Below are positions 16,205 to 25,411 of a DNA stretch of 64,000 nucleotides, piece by piece. The notes below the pieces were generated by a model that did no database searches, had not been told where the DNA came from, and worked only from the letters and a program-made list of their open reading frames with translations. Numbering within the stretch: the first letter of the stretch is position 1; every line of letters begins with the position of its first letter. Source of the DNA: Austwickia sp040006675 (GTDB taxonomy: Bacteria > Actinomycetota > Actinomycetes > Actinomycetales > Dermatophilaceae); assembly GCA_040006675.1 (NCBI GenBank), contig JBDTWM010000001.1, positions 1 through 64,000 on the forward strand. Direction: 5' to 3'. The translations under genes were made by a program, and so were the position numbers.

Positions 16205-19048
16205 ATGACGTACATCGCGTGGTTCTCTGAGCTGAACAGGGACGACATCGCCACCGCGGGCGGCAAGGGCGCCAATCTCGGGGAGCTGACCCAGGCGGGG
16301 TTCCCCGTGCCTGCCGGGTTCGTGGTGACGACCGACGGGTACGCCGACGCGGTCACCGCGTGCGGTCTGCGTGATGCGATCCTGGCGCGGGCCCGTACGG
16401 TCGATGCGGACGACCTTGCGGCGGCCGGTCGTGCGGCGGCCGACATCGCGCAGCTGTTCACCCGGGTCGCCATCCCCGCGGAGCTGGCCGAGGAGATCCT
16501 CGCGGCTTACCACCAACTCGACCACACCGTCACCGGCACCGCCGCAGCGGCCGGCGTCGCGGTCGCGGTGCGGTCTTCGGCCACCGCCGAGGACCTGCCG
16601 GGCGCGAGCTTCGCCGGACAGCAGGACACCTACCTCAACGTGCACGGTGACCAGGCCTTGCTGGCGGGGGTACACGACTGTTGGGCTTCACTGTGGACCG
16701 AGCGGGCCCTAGCCTACCGCGCCCAGCGGGGCATCGAGCCGGCCTCGGTCAAGCTCGCGGTCGTCATCCAGCGCCTCGTCACCGCCGACGCGGCCGGGGT
16801 CATGTTCACCGCGAACCCGACCAACGGTCGCCGTGACCAGACGCTCCTGACCGCTGCCTGGGGACTGGGCGAATCGGTCGTCGGCGGGAGCGTCGACACC
16901 GACACGGTCGTCGTCGATGTCGGCCGCCAGATCGTGCTCTCACGCGAAACCGCCGACAAAGCCGTGATGACCGTGACCCGGCCGAGCGGGACCGTCGAGG
17001 TGGTGACCCCCGAAAGCCGCCGGCGGGCAACGGTCCTCACCGATCAGGACGCCCTCGCGCTCGCCGACATCGGAGCGCGGGTCCAGGCTCACTACGGGAC
17101 GGCGCAGGACATCGAGTGGGCCCGCGAGGGCGACGAGGTGCTGCTCGTCCAGGCCCGACCGGTCACGGCACTGCCGGGCGAGGCAGGGCCCGTCCCGACG
17201 GACTGGCCGGTGCCGCACCCGTCTGGCCTGTATTTCCGGGCGAGCATCGTCGAGCAGATGCCTGACCCGCTGTCGCCGCTGTTCGCCGACCTGGTCCGCC
17301 CCGCGGTGGTCGAGGGTCTCGCAGAGTTGTTCGGCGAAGTCTTTCCCGGTGGCGAACGGCTCGAGATCGACTTCCCGACGATCAACGGGTTCGCGTTCTA
17401 CGAATACTCGCGCTCAGCATTCTGGACGATGCTCAAACTCACGCCCCGCGTCGTGCCACTGCTGGCCAAAGGTGCGGGCGCATGGTCGATCCACCGATGG
17501 CATGACCAGAGCCTGCCCCGCTACCGGGAGATCATCGCCGCGTGGGCGGCCCGCGACGCCTCGGCGATGACGGCCGCAGAACTCCTGAGCGGCGTGCAGG
17601 AACTCCTCGACGCCGGATGCGCCTACTACACCTCGGTCCAGGCGATCATCCCGGTGGCCGCGACCGCGGAGCTGGGCTGGAGCGGCTTCTACAACACGGC
17701 GATCAAACGGCCCGGTGACCCCGCCGCCGAGGTCTTTCTCCTCGGCGAGGACAGCGAGCCGATCCGGGCCGAGAAGTCGCTGTCTGCCCTGGCCGACTGG
17801 TGCGGGCAGCACCCCGACCTCACCGGCGCCCTGCAGACGGTCAGCCCCGAGGCCCTCAGCGGCCCGCCTCCGGAGGGAGTCGAGGCCGCGACCTGGGATC
17901 AGTGGCGCGCACGATTCGCGGCTCACCTGGCGGCGTACGGGCACACGGTCTACAACCTGGACTTCGTCAACCCGGTCGCCGCCGACGATCCCGGGCCGGT
18001 CCTGGCCGCGCTGCGGTTCTCGTTGTCCGGCCGGTCCACGGATCCGGCGACCCGCCAGGCGAGGCTGATCGCGCGACGCGAAGCCGCCGAGGCGGAGGTG
18101 CTCGGCCGCCTGGGCCCGGTCCGCCGCCGGATCGCCACACGCCTCATCGCCGCGGCCCGGCGGACCGCCCCGATCCGCGAGGATGCTCTCGCCGCCATGG
18201 GTTTGGCCTGGCCACGGATGCGACACCTCTTGCGGGAGTTCGGATCGCGAGCCGTGCAGGCCGGGGGGATCGAGGAACCGTTCGACATCTGCTGGCTGAA
18301 CCGCGATGAAGCCGAGGCGCTCGCGGTCGCGCTCGACGCGTCTCCGGCCGACCAGGTCGACCCAGGACACGCAGCAGGCCCGGTGGGACCGGTCGGCCTG
18401 CCGGACCGGCGTGCCGCGGTGGCGCAGCGTCAGGCGCTCTGGCGGAACCGGCGCCTCGCGACGCCACCGCAGTACCTACCGCTTACCCGGTGGATGGCGC
18501 TGATGGACGACATGCTGCCAGCGCGCAACGAGGCCCAGACCGGCACCGTCATCAAGGGCACCGGCGGCAGCGGCGGCCGGGTCACCGGCCCTGCCCGAGT
18601 CCTGTCCGGGCCGACGGACTTCGTCGCCTTTCGGCCGGGGGAGGTGCTGGTCGCCTCGATCACCACCCCTGCGTACACGCCCCTGTTCGCGCGGGCCGCC
18701 GCGGTGGTCACCGACATCGGCGGCGTCCTCAGCCACGGCTCCATCGTGGCCAGGGAGTACGGCATCCCCGCGGTGCTCGGCACCGGCGTCGCGACCCGAC
18801 GGATCGCGACCGGGGATGAAGTCACGGTCGACGGTACCGCCGGGGTGGTCCTCCTCCCCGGTGCGGAGGCGAACGACACGGCCGACCCAGAAGAGCGTGC
18901 CGATCGTCAGGTACGGCCGCCGGGCTCCGTCCCGGTGCGGATCCGCGCCCTGGTGATCGGCGGCCTGGCCCTCAGCGCAGTCGGGCTGGCACGGTGGTGG
19001 CGCGTCCGCTGCCGTCCGTCGCATGGTGATCACCCCACCTCGGCCTGA
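16205..19048 (+). CDS. PEP-synthase / rifampin-phosphotransferase-like protein with hydrophobic tail
   Basis: This 947-residue protein has an N-terminal ATP-grasp domain with GGKGANLGEL and AVRSSATAEDLPGASFAGQQ (about 120-145). A variable central domain follows, then a swivelling phosphohistidine domain with GGVLSHGSIVAREYGIPAV (His844). This order (ATP-binding, variable, His domain), the GGxxxHGS form and the absence of a PEP/pyruvate TIM barrel fit the rifampin phosphotransferase group better than true PEP synthase. The substrate is unknown. After the His domain a hydrophobic stretch (about 915-929) is followed by RWWRVRCR, possibly a membrane anchor; RPH enzymes are about 865 residues and end without one. 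ATG at 16205 follows GCAGGAG by 9 bases. Confidence 0.8.
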   Translation: MTYIAWFSELNRDDIATAGGKGANLGELTQAGFPVPAGFVVTTDGYADAVTACGLRDAILARARTVDADDLAAAGRAAADIAQLFTRVAIPAELAEEILAAYHQLDHTVTGTAAAAGVAVAVRSSATAEDLPGASFAGQQDTYLNVHGDQALLAGVHDCWASLWTERALAYRAQRGIEPASVKLAVVIQRLVTADAAGVMFTANPTNGRRDQTLLTAAWGLGESVVGGSVDTDTVVVDVGRQIVLSRETADKAVMTVTRPSGTVEVVTPESRRRATVLTDQDALALADIGARVQAHYGTAQDIEWAREGDEVLLVQARPVTALPGEAGPVPTDWPVPHPSGLYFRASIVEQMPDPLSPLFADLVRPAVVEGLAELFGEVFPGGERLEIDFPTINGFAFYEYSRSAFWTMLKLTPRVVPLLAKGAGAWSIHRWHDQSLPRYREIIAAWAARDASAMTAAELLSGVQELLDAGCAYYTSVQAIIPVAATAELGWSGFYNTAIKRPGDPAAEVFLLGEDSEPIRAEKSLSALADWCGQHPDLTGALQTVSPEALSGPPPEGVEAATWDQWRARFAAHLAAYGHTVYNLDFVNPVAADDPGPVLAALRFSLSGRSTDPATRQARLIARREAAEAEVLGRLGPVRRRIATRLIAAARRTAPIREDALAAMGLAWPRMRHLLREFGSRAVQAGGIEEPFDICWLNRDEAEALAVALDASPADQVDPGHAAGPVGPVGLPDRRAAVAQRQALWRNRRLATPPQYLPLTRWMALMDDMLPARNEAQTGTVIKGTGGSGGRVTGPARVLSGPTDFVAFRPGEVLVASITTPAYTPLFARAAAVVTDIGGVLSHGSIVAREYGIPAVLGTGVATRRIATGDEVTVDGTAGVVLLPGAEANDTADPEERADRQVRPPGSVPVRIRALVIGGLALSAVGLARWWRVRCRPSHGDHPTSA

Positions 19049-19367
19049 ATCGCTGCGCTGCTATATGGGTCGCGTCCCGGTGGTGATACCGGAGCTGATG
19101 GTGCTCATCGGTGACGGACGTCCGCCACGGCACTGCGCGAAACGCGACGCAGATGCTCAAGAACGACCGTGATCGCGCATTCCTCGCCGTGCTGGGCGCC
19201 TCAACCGCGTGCCCGTGGCAAGCCCTGGATGGAATACCGACGGTATGAGCACCAAGACGTGCTTGTGCTACGTAGGGTTTGCCGCACGTCCAGGCAGATC
19301 GTGGAAGGTCTGCTTGTCTTCGACTTCCTCTCGTTCTCGCCACCACCAGCAACCGGGATGACTCGCC
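19049..19367. other. Non-coding stretch between the RPH-like and TfoX-N genes
   Basis: No gene I can support. A 45-codon plus-strand frame (19111-19248, GTG start) resembles nothing I know. The only regular element is a 13-base hyphenated palindrome, ATACCG-A-CGGTAT, at 19234-19246. Confidence 0.5.
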
Positions 19368-19736
19368 ATGATCGAAAGACCGGACTTGGCTCTCCGCGTC
19401 CACGCAGCATTGGGCGCCGCCCCGGCGGTGCGAGAAGTCAAGATGTTCGGGGGCGTGTCCTTCATGGTGAACGAGAAGATGGCGCTCAGCGTGATGTCCA
19501 ACGGTGACCTGTTGGTGCGCACCGACCCAGAACGTGCCGACGTCCTTCTCGCGGTTGACGGAGCGCGACCAGCCGAGATGGGAGTCGGGCGGTCGATGGG
19601 AAAGAGCTGGATCACCGTGGCGGGAGTGTCCATCGCGACGGATGAGGCCCTGCGATTCTGGGTCGACGAAACCCTGGCGTACAACGCCAAGGCGGGCGGC
19701 TCGGCCGGTAGGCGACGACCCAAGAAGGCCCCCTGA
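19368..19736 (+). CDS. TfoX N-terminal domain protein
   Basis: This 122-residue protein matches the TfoX/Sxy N-terminal domain alone: an N-terminal helix, then VKMFGGVSFMVNEKMALSV with the hallmark MFGG, then LLVRTDPE and a WVDETLAYNA helix near the end. The last residues (AGRRRPKKAP) are basic. In gamma-proteobacteria the full-length protein regulates competence. Stand-alone copies in actinobacteria have no established role, so none is claimed. The ribosome site is weak. Confidence 0.8.
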   Translation: MIERPDLALRVHAALGAAPAVREVKMFGGVSFMVNEKMALSVMSNGDLLVRTDPERADVLLAVDGARPAEMGVGRSMGKSWITVAGVSIATDEALRFWVDETLAYNAKAGGSAGRRRPKKAP

Positions 19737-19892
19737 GCGGTTTCTGCGCGTCCCACCTGAGCTGGCTCGCAGCCGATCGCGAGAACCTGGCCGACATCGT
19801 CCGCGGCGTGTTCGGCTCCTCGCTTCGAGACGTCATGGTGGTGAAGTCGACCACCCGCCGCAGCTACGGGCAGCGCCGTGAGCTGGCGCCCC

Positions 19893-20531
19893 TCAGCGCG
19901 GGTCGCCCGACAGCGGGGTGACCCCATCATGGACGACGTGCGGCGCGTCGAGACAGGCGTCGGCGATCCGCTGGAGACGCGTGACGTACGTCTGCCAGTG
20001 GGCCGCGTCCCACTCGGGCATGTTGTTGCCCCGGCCGTGCAGTCCGGTGGTCCCGTCGAGCTGTTCGCGCAGGATGTCGGCGTGTCCGGCGTGCCGGGCC
20101 TCATCGAGCGCGACGTGCACGAGTATCTGGCCGAGCGTCACGGCTCGGCGGTCCTCCGGCCACCAGGGCACCGCGCCCCACGCGTCGAGCGGCAGCGCCC
20201 GGATGGTCGCGTCGGCGTGCTCGAAGCAGGCCCGGGCATAGGACAGGACGTTCGTCATCGACTCGTCCTGCGTCGCGAACATGTCGAGGTTGTCCCGCGG
20301 GCTCGCGCCGGGCGCGTCCCACGGGAAGGTCAGCGTCGACCGGCGGGCGAAGACCGGCCCGAAATAGCCCAGTTCCACCACTGCGCAATGCTTGACCAGG
20401 CCGAGCAGGTTCGTGCCGGTCGGCGTGCGTGGCGCCCGGGCGTCGCGTTCGCTCAGGCCGTCGAGCTTGGCCAGCAACGCCGCCCGCTGCCGGTGGAGTT
20501 GCTCGTGCAGCACGTCCTTGAGATCGCCCAC
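19893..20531 (-). CDS. DinB-family (DUF664) four-helix protein
   Basis: This 212-residue protein has the DUF664 arrangement: GTNLLGLVKHCAVVELGYF with the first metal-type His, and HVALDEARHAGHADILREQ carrying the later His residues. Members fold as four-helix bundles and many are metal- and thiol-dependent (mycothiol or bacillithiol) transferases. Which reaction this one performs cannot be read from sequence. The start is GTG at 20531, preceded by GAGGAG at about 6 bases. It is divergent from the DUF6157 gene. Confidence 0.82.
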   Translation of the reverse strand: MGDLKDVLHEQLHRQRAALLAKLDGLSERDARAPRTPTGTNLLGLVKHCAVVELGYFGPVFARRSTLTFPWDAPGASPRDNLDMFATQDESMTNVLSYARACFEHADATIRALPLDAWGAVPWWPEDRRAVTLGQILVHVALDEARHAGHADILREQLDGTTGLHGRGNNMPEWDAAHWQTYVTRLQRIADACLDAPHVVHDGVTPLSGDPR

Positions 20532-20589
20532 CTGAGCTCCTCGTCCTAGCGGTTAACGCCACCCTTCCACGCCACGTCCGCTGTGAGTA

Positions 20590-21021
20590 ATGGCCGTCGT
20601 GCGCAAAACTGGCCGCGTGCACACCACCGACTACGCGAACACGCTCATCACGGTCGCCCCCGACACCCGTGCCACGCGTGGGATCGCGCCGCCCTCGGGG
20701 AAGAGGACGGTGGCGCAGAGGCAGTACGCGCTGCTGGTGGCGCACGACTACGAGCTGACCAGCGACGACGTGCTCTTCGCCGTGCATTGCGATCGCCTGG
20801 GTATCGAGATGGATGCCGGTGACGAGGCGCGGTCCGCTTTCTTCGCCCGGGGGCAGCCCTGCCTGCGCACCTCACCGCTGGTCAAAACGTACGGCTGGGG
20901 GATCCACTCGGACGCCGCGGGACGCATCGCGCTGGTGGGGATGGAATCGGAACGGTACGCCGCCTTCGTGGCCGATGACGCGACCGTCAAGACGGCGGGC
21001 ATGCGGATCGGCCGGCGCTGA
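20590..21021 (+). CDS. DUF6157 protein
   Basis: This 143-residue protein shows the conserved DUF6157 pattern: TTDYANTLITVAPD, KRTVAQRQYALL, YELTSDDVLFAVHCDR, ARGQPCLRTSPLVKTYGWG and the terminal GMESERYAAF. No function is known for this family. The first residues to about 9 are not conserved, and an in-frame GTG at 20617 (VHTTDYANT) could be the real start; neither has a strong ribosome site. Confidence 0.78.
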   Translation: MAVVRKTGRVHTTDYANTLITVAPDTRATRGIAPPSGKRTVAQRQYALLVAHDYELTSDDVLFAVHCDRLGIEMDAGDEARSAFFARGQPCLRTSPLVKTYGWGIHSDAAGRIALVGMESERYAAFVADDATVKTAGMRIGRR

Positions 21022-21120
21022 GGTCGGGACAGCTCAGGCGATGTGGATCGACGGCCTCGAGTGTGGCCGGAACGGACCGCTCATGGCGCGCTCTCGTGTG
21101 AGGCCGATGCCGCGCCTCTC

Positions 21121-22068
21121 CTATCGTGCGCCCTGCAGAGGCGCGACGTGCGTGAGCCAACCGCGGGCGCCCTGGTGGCCGACGCGCGTCGAGGCCACCC
21201 GGCAGCCCAACGCGACCGCGGCGCCCAGGTCGAAGCCGAGCGACAGGCCGGCGGCGAGCGCCCCGTGGAAGGCGTCGCCCGCCCCCAGGGTGTCGACCGC
21301 TCGCGCGCGGGGAGGAGTGGTCCGGGATATGTCGGCGCCCCGCGGCGCCCAATGGACGTCACCTGGGCCGTCCGTCATGACGGCCGCCCCGGCGCCGGCC
21401 GCGAGCACGTGCCGCACGGTTGCCGGTAGATCCAGCCCCAGTCCGGTCGCGTAGTCAGCGGACCCGGCGACGACGTCGAGCCGCGCGAGCCAGCTCTCCG
21501 CGTACGGCTTGACGCTTCCCGCGTCGAGGACGGCGGTGCAGCCTTCGGGGCGGGCGGACAGAGCCTGCTCGGCGGCGACCGGGTGGTGGCCGTCGAGCAG
21601 TAGCACCCGCCGGCCCGGCGGGGTGTCCCCAGCGCGCGGGCGCTCCGTGTGATCAGGACGCGGGCTCTCGCCGGCGAGGCGGTCTCGAGCGCGCTGGGTC
21701 AGCGGGAAGGTCGTGCCCGTGGCACCGACGCACACGACGGTACGTTCTCCGTCGTCGCCGACCAGGCAGGTGGACACGGGCAACTCCCAGTCCTGGTCGG
21801 CGAGATCGACCACGTCGACACCGTGCCGGGCCAGGTCGTCGCGGACGATCTCCGCGGCCGGGGTGGCACCCAGGGCGGTCACCAGCGTCGCACGGCCGAG
21901 GAGCCGGGCGGCCGTCACCGCGGCGTTCGTGGCCGGGCCGCCTGCCGCCAGTTCGGTGCTTCGTGCCACCGACTTGAGCCCCCACGGCGGCGGTTCGGGC
22001 ACCCGCTGGATGACGTCCAGCACGGCGATGCCGAGGCAGATCACCTCCCCCGCGGCTCCGGGGCTCAC
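21121..22068 (-). CDS. PfkB-family carbohydrate kinase (substrate unknown)
   Basis: A 315-residue ribokinase-fold sugar kinase. It begins EVICLGIAVLDVIQRVPE, has the first PfkB signature region ELAAGGPATNAAVTAARLL, and ends with DTLGAGDAFHGALAAGLSL, whose GAGD holds the anion hole and catalytic Asp. The GTG at 22068 overlaps the rpe stop by four bases (GTGA), so it is translationally coupled to ribulose-phosphate epimerase. That suggests a pentose or ketose substrate feeding the pentose-phosphate pathway (inference). Residues about 176-190 (PRPDHTERPRAGD) are a hydrophilic insertion relative to compact family members. Confidence 0.85.
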   Translation of the reverse strand: MSPGAAGEVICLGIAVLDVIQRVPEPPPWGLKSVARSTELAAGGPATNAAVTAARLLGRATLVTALGATPAAEIVRDDLARHGVDVVDLADQDWELPVSTCLVGDDGERTVVCVGATGTTFPLTQRARDRLAGESPRPDHTERPRAGDTPPGRRVLLLDGHHPVAAEQALSARPEGCTAVLDAGSVKPYAESWLARLDVVAGSADYATGLGLDLPATVRHVLAAGAGAAVMTDGPGDVHWAPRGADISRTTPPRARAVDTLGAGDAFHGALAAGLSLGFDLGAAVALGCRVASTRVGHQGARGWLTHVAPLQGAR

Positions 22069-22718
22069 CCGGCGGCGGCGACGGCGAGCTCGCGCAGGAG
22101 GTCGACGTTGGCGGCGGCGTCGCCCGTGAATACTGCCGACCCGGCCACGAAGGCATTCGCACCCGCCCGGACACACGTCCCGATGGTGTCGGGCGACACG
22201 CCGCCATCTACCTGGACCCACACGTCACGGCCCGTACGTGCGACATCCTCACGCACCTGAGTGACTTTGGGCATCATGTCAGCCATGAACGACTGGCCGC
22301 CGAAACCCGGCTCGACGGTCATCACCAGGACCATGTCGATCTCGGGCAGCAGGGTGGCGTAGGGCGCCCACGGAGTGCCCGGCTTCACCGAGATGCCGGC
22401 CCGCGCGCCGCGCTCTCGGATGGCCCGAGCGGTCGCGACGGGATCGTGCGCACCCTCGACGTGGAACGTCACCATCGCTGCGCCCGCCTCCACGTAGTCC
22501 AGCGCCCAGCGGTCCGGGTCGTCGATCATCAGGTGGCAGTCGAGTGGCAGGGGGCTGACTTTCGCCAGAGACGTCACGACCGGCGGCCCGATGGTGAGGT
22601 TTGGCACGAAGTGGCCGTCCATGACGTCCACGTGGGCCCAGTCGGCGTTGCGAATCGTTTCTAGCGCGGCCTGCAGGTTGGCGAAGTCGGCGGACAGAAT
22701 GCTCGGGCAGATCAGCAC
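22065..22718 (-). CDS. rpe: Ribulose-phosphate 3-epimerase
   Basis: This 217-residue TIM-barrel enzyme interconverts ribulose 5-phosphate and xylulose 5-phosphate. Diagnostic segments are ICPSILSADFANL, WAHVDVMDGHFVPNLTIG with the metal ligands, LDCHLMI, VMTVEPGFGGQSF and QVDGGVSPDTIG. It begins with GTG at 22718 with only a weak ribosome site. The stop overlaps the PfkB kinase start. It sits after rsmB, a common actinobacterial neighbour. Confidence 0.96.
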   Translation of the reverse strand: MLICPSILSADFANLQAALETIRNADWAHVDVMDGHFVPNLTIGPPVVTSLAKVSPLPLDCHLMIDDPDRWALDYVEAGAAMVTFHVEGAHDPVATARAIRERGARAGISVKPGTPWAPYATLLPEIDMVLVMTVEPGFGGQSFMADMMPKVTQVREDVARTGRDVWVQVDGGVSPDTIGTCVRAGANAFVAGSAVFTGDAAANVDLLRELAVAAAG

Positions 22719-22841
22719 CCGGCCAGCCTAACCATCGCCACCTGGAGCGGGCCACTGGCCGCACGACCCTGCGACGGTCGCGGTTGTGGGCACGGCCAGG
22801 GCCATGGCCGCAAAACCGAGTCGGCTGACAGCAGCACGCGC

Positions 22842-24452
22842 TCACGCCGTGCGGCGCAGCAGCGCCGCGAACATCCCGTCGGTGCCGTGCAGGTGTGGCC
22901 ACAGCTGCACATACGGCGCCGTGCCCGTGTCCGGCAGCTCCCCCACCGCTACGGCCCGGAACGCCTCCGCCGTGTCCAGCATCTGCACGCCTAATCCCCG
23001 GGCCTGCGCGCGTCCTACCGCGTCCTGCACGACGTAGCGCGTCTCGGCCAGATGCGGACTGCACGTCGCGTACAGCACGACCCCGCCCGGCCGGACTGCC
23101 GCCAGCGCCGAGTCGAGCAGTTCCCCCTGCAGGGCGGTCAGTCCTGGGAGATCCTGCGCCGCTCGACGCCACCGCGCCTCGGGCCTGCGGCGCAACGCAC
23201 CGAGCCCCGTGCATGGTGCGTCGACGAGCACCCGGTCGTACGAAGCGGGTTCGAGAACGCCGAGCTCACGTCCGTCGCCCACGCCGACATAGACGTCGGC
23301 CCCCGCCTCGGCTGTCGCCCGCACCGACTGGCGGACGAGCTGGGCGCGGTGCTCGCTGACGTCGTTGGCGAAGAGCGTCGCCCCACGCTGGCGGGCGAGC
23401 GCCGCGAGCAGTCCCGCTTTGCCGCCGGGGCCGGCGCACAGGTCCAACCACCGCTCCCCCACCAGGTCTCCACCCGAACCGTCGGTCGCTTCGAGCGATC
23501 CGGCGGTGTCTGGCGTCCCGGTGTCTGGCGTCCCGGCGGCGTCGAGGCTCCCGGCGTCGGGCGTCCGGGCCGGCGCGACGTCGACCGCGACCAAGGCGAG
23601 AGCGACGAGTTGGCTCGCTTCGTCCTGCACCGCCGCCCGTCCCTGGCGCACGGCTGCCAGCGCCCCCGGGTCTCCTCCCTCGGCGAGCACGGCGGCCGTG
23701 GGGGCGAGCGCCCCGGGTCGCGCACCGGCGGTGCGCACCTCGTCGATGTCGGTCAGCCCCGGTCGCAGCGCCAGCGTCACGCGTGGCGCGGCATTGTCGG
23801 CGTCCAACAGGCAGCGCAGGTCCGCGTCGACCGTCTCCGGTACGGACGCCCCGTGGCCCAACAGGGCAGCGCGCAGAGCCCGGACGATCCACGCAGGGTG
23901 GCTGGTGACGGTCGCAAGCCGCGCCTCCTGCGTGGCATCGGCGGGCGCCACCTCCGCCAGCCACTCGTCGCGGGAACGTTCCGTGATTCGGTGCAGCGCC
24001 GCGTTGACCAGACCCGCGACCCCCTGGCCCCGGGTCTGCCGCGCCAACGCGACCGTCGAGTCGCAGGCGGCATGCGCCGGTACTCGCATCCCCAGCAGCT
24101 GGTGCGCGCCGAGGCGTAACACGTCCAGCACGGCGGGTTCGAGCGCGTCGAGCGGGCGTCCCGCAGCCACTTCGATGATCGGGTCGTACAGGCCGCGCAT
24201 CCGCGTGGCCCCGTACGTGAGCTCCGTCGCGAAGGCCGCGTCGCGTCCCGTCACTCGGGCCTGCCGGAGCCGGCTGGGCAGCTCCAAGTTGGTGTAGGCG
24301 CCGTCGTCGACGGCCCGCAGCACCTCGTACGCGACGAGCCGCGCGGGGTCAGCCGCGCGGGTGCGCTGAGCGGGTTGGGTCAGCGACCGGCGGCGGGGCC
24401 CGCGACGTCCGGTCGGGGGTGGGCGCGAAGGCTCGCGGGAAGGCTGGGTCAT
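22842..24452 (-). CDS. rsmB: 16S rRNA (cytosine967-C5)-methyltransferase RsmB
   Basis: This 536-residue protein has a basic, disordered N-terminus, a NusB-like domain from about residue 45 and a Fmu/NOL1-type methyltransferase domain. That domain has the SAM motif LDLCAGPGGKAGLL, VDAPCTGLGALRRRPEARWR with one catalytic Cys, and YATCSPHLAET with the other. A linker of about 40 residues (PARTPDAGSLDAAGTPDTG and onward) before the SAM motif is low-complexity and contains an exact 15-bp DNA duplication. ATG at 24452 overlaps the fmt stop (ATGA). An ochre-free frame extends to 24515, but the overlap start is preferred. Confidence 0.93.
   Translation of the reverse strand: MTQPSREPSRPPPTGRRGPRRRSLTQPAQRTRAADPARLVAYEVLRAVDDGAYTNLELPSRLRQARVTGRDAAFATELTYGATRMRGLYDPIIEVAAGRPLDALEPAVLDVLRLGAHQLLGMRVPAHAACDSTVALARQTRGQGVAGLVNAALHRITERSRDEWLAEVAPADATQEARLATVTSHPAWIVRALRAALLGHGASVPETVDADLRCLLDADNAAPRVTLALRPGLTDIDEVRTAGARPGALAPTAAVLAEGGDPGALAAVRQGRAAVQDEASQLVALALVAVDVAPARTPDAGSLDAAGTPDTGTPDTAGSLEATDGSGGDLVGERWLDLCAGPGGKAGLLAALARQRGATLFANDVSEHRAQLVRQSVRATAEAGADVYVGVGDGRELGVLEPASYDRVLVDAPCTGLGALRRRPEARWRRAAQDLPGLTALQGELLDSALAAVRPGGVVLYATCSPHLAETRYVVQDAVGRAQARGLGVQMLDTAEAFRAVAVGELPDTGTAPYVQLWPHLHGTDGMFAALLRRTA
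23506..23535 (-). repeat. Exact 15-bp tandem duplication inside rsmB
   Basis: GTGTCTGGCGTCCCG occurs twice in direct succession on the plus strand (23506-23520 and 23521-23535). It is in frame and produces the GTPDTGTPDT stretch in the non-conserved linker ahead of the methyltransferase motif. Confidence 0.9.
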
Positions 24453-25405
24453 GCGGAGTCGGCCCCGTCCGAAGCGAAGCCCTCGCCGGGTTCGATCCGC
24501 GCGCCGCGCGCCCAATCAGGGGCGGGCATCGGCCGCTTGCCCGGCACCTGGACCTCGCCGAGCCTCACGGGCGTCGTCGCGGTGCCCGTGAGCACCTCGT
24601 GGCGCGTCACCAGGAGTCGGCCGGGAGGCACGGCGTCGCGCGCCTCTCCCAGCGCGAGCGGCCGCACCGGCCCGAGCTTGACGCGCTGGCCGCGGAAGAC
24701 GGTCCACGCGCCGGGCGCCGGCGTGCACCCTCGAATGCGGCGGTCGACCCCCAACGCCGGGTCGTTCCACCGGATTCGGGCGTCGTCGACACTCACTTTG
24801 GGCGCGAGGGTGATCCCGTCGACCGGCTGCGGCACGGGTTCGACCCGGCCGTCCTGGACAGCATCCAGACTCGCCACCAGCAGATCGGCACCCGCGCGGG
24901 CGAGGCGGTCGAGCAGCGTACCGGCCGTGTCGTCAGGGCGGACCTCCTCGGTCATCGTTCCGAGCACCGGGCCGCAGTCCAGGCCGTCCTCGATGACGAA
25001 CGTGGTGGCCCCGGTGACGTCGTCGCCCGCGATCAGCGCTCGTTGAACGGGGGCGGCACCGCGCCAGGCGGGCAGCAAGGAGAAGTGCAGGTTGATCCAA
25101 CCGTGGACAGGCACGTCGAGGAGGGCGCGCGGCAAGATCTGTCCGTATGCGACGACGGCGCATACGTCGGCGCGCAGCCGCTCGACCTGCGAGGCCAGCT
25201 CCGGGTCCTTGGCAGAGGCAGGAGCGAGGACGGGCACCCCCGCGCTCATCGCCCGCTTCTTGACCGAGCTGGGGCGCAGCGCGCGGCCACGCCCGGACGG
25301 GGCATCTGGGCGCGTGAGCACGGCCACCACCTCGTGGGAGGAGGCGAGCAACGCGTCGAGGGAGGGCACTGCCACCTCTGGCGTGCCGGCGAAGACGACC
25401 CGCAT
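24449..25405 (-). CDS. fmt: Methionyl-tRNA formyltransferase
   Basis: This 318-residue enzyme formylates initiator Met-tRNA. It starts MRVVFAGTPEVAVPSLDAL and carries the formyl-folate site INLHFSLLPAWRGAAPVQRAL with the catalytic Asn-His pair, followed by TGATTFVIEDGLDCGPVL. The C-terminal tRNA-binding OB domain is present (GCTPAPGAWTVFRGQRVKLG). ATG at 25405 lies 6 bases after the def stop and its own stop overlaps the rsmB start, so def-fmt-rsmB act as one unit for formyl addition and removal plus rRNA modification. Confidence 0.96.
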   Translation of the reverse strand: MRVVFAGTPEVAVPSLDALLASSHEVVAVLTRPDAPSGRGRALRPSSVKKRAMSAGVPVLAPASAKDPELASQVERLRADVCAVVAYGQILPRALLDVPVHGWINLHFSLLPAWRGAAPVQRALIAGDDVTGATTFVIEDGLDCGPVLGTMTEEVRPDDTAGTLLDRLARAGADLLVASLDAVQDGRVEPVPQPVDGITLAPKVSVDDARIRWNDPALGVDRRIRGCTPAPGAWTVFRGQRVKLGPVRPLALGEARDAVPPGRLLVTRHEVLTGTATTPVRLGEVQVPGKRPMPAPDWARGARIEPGEGFASDGADSA

Positions 25406-25411
25406 CGCCGC

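Noticed and set aside
19111..19248. A 45-codon plus-strand gene
   Set aside because: No ribosome site, no similarity to a known family, and no conserved context.
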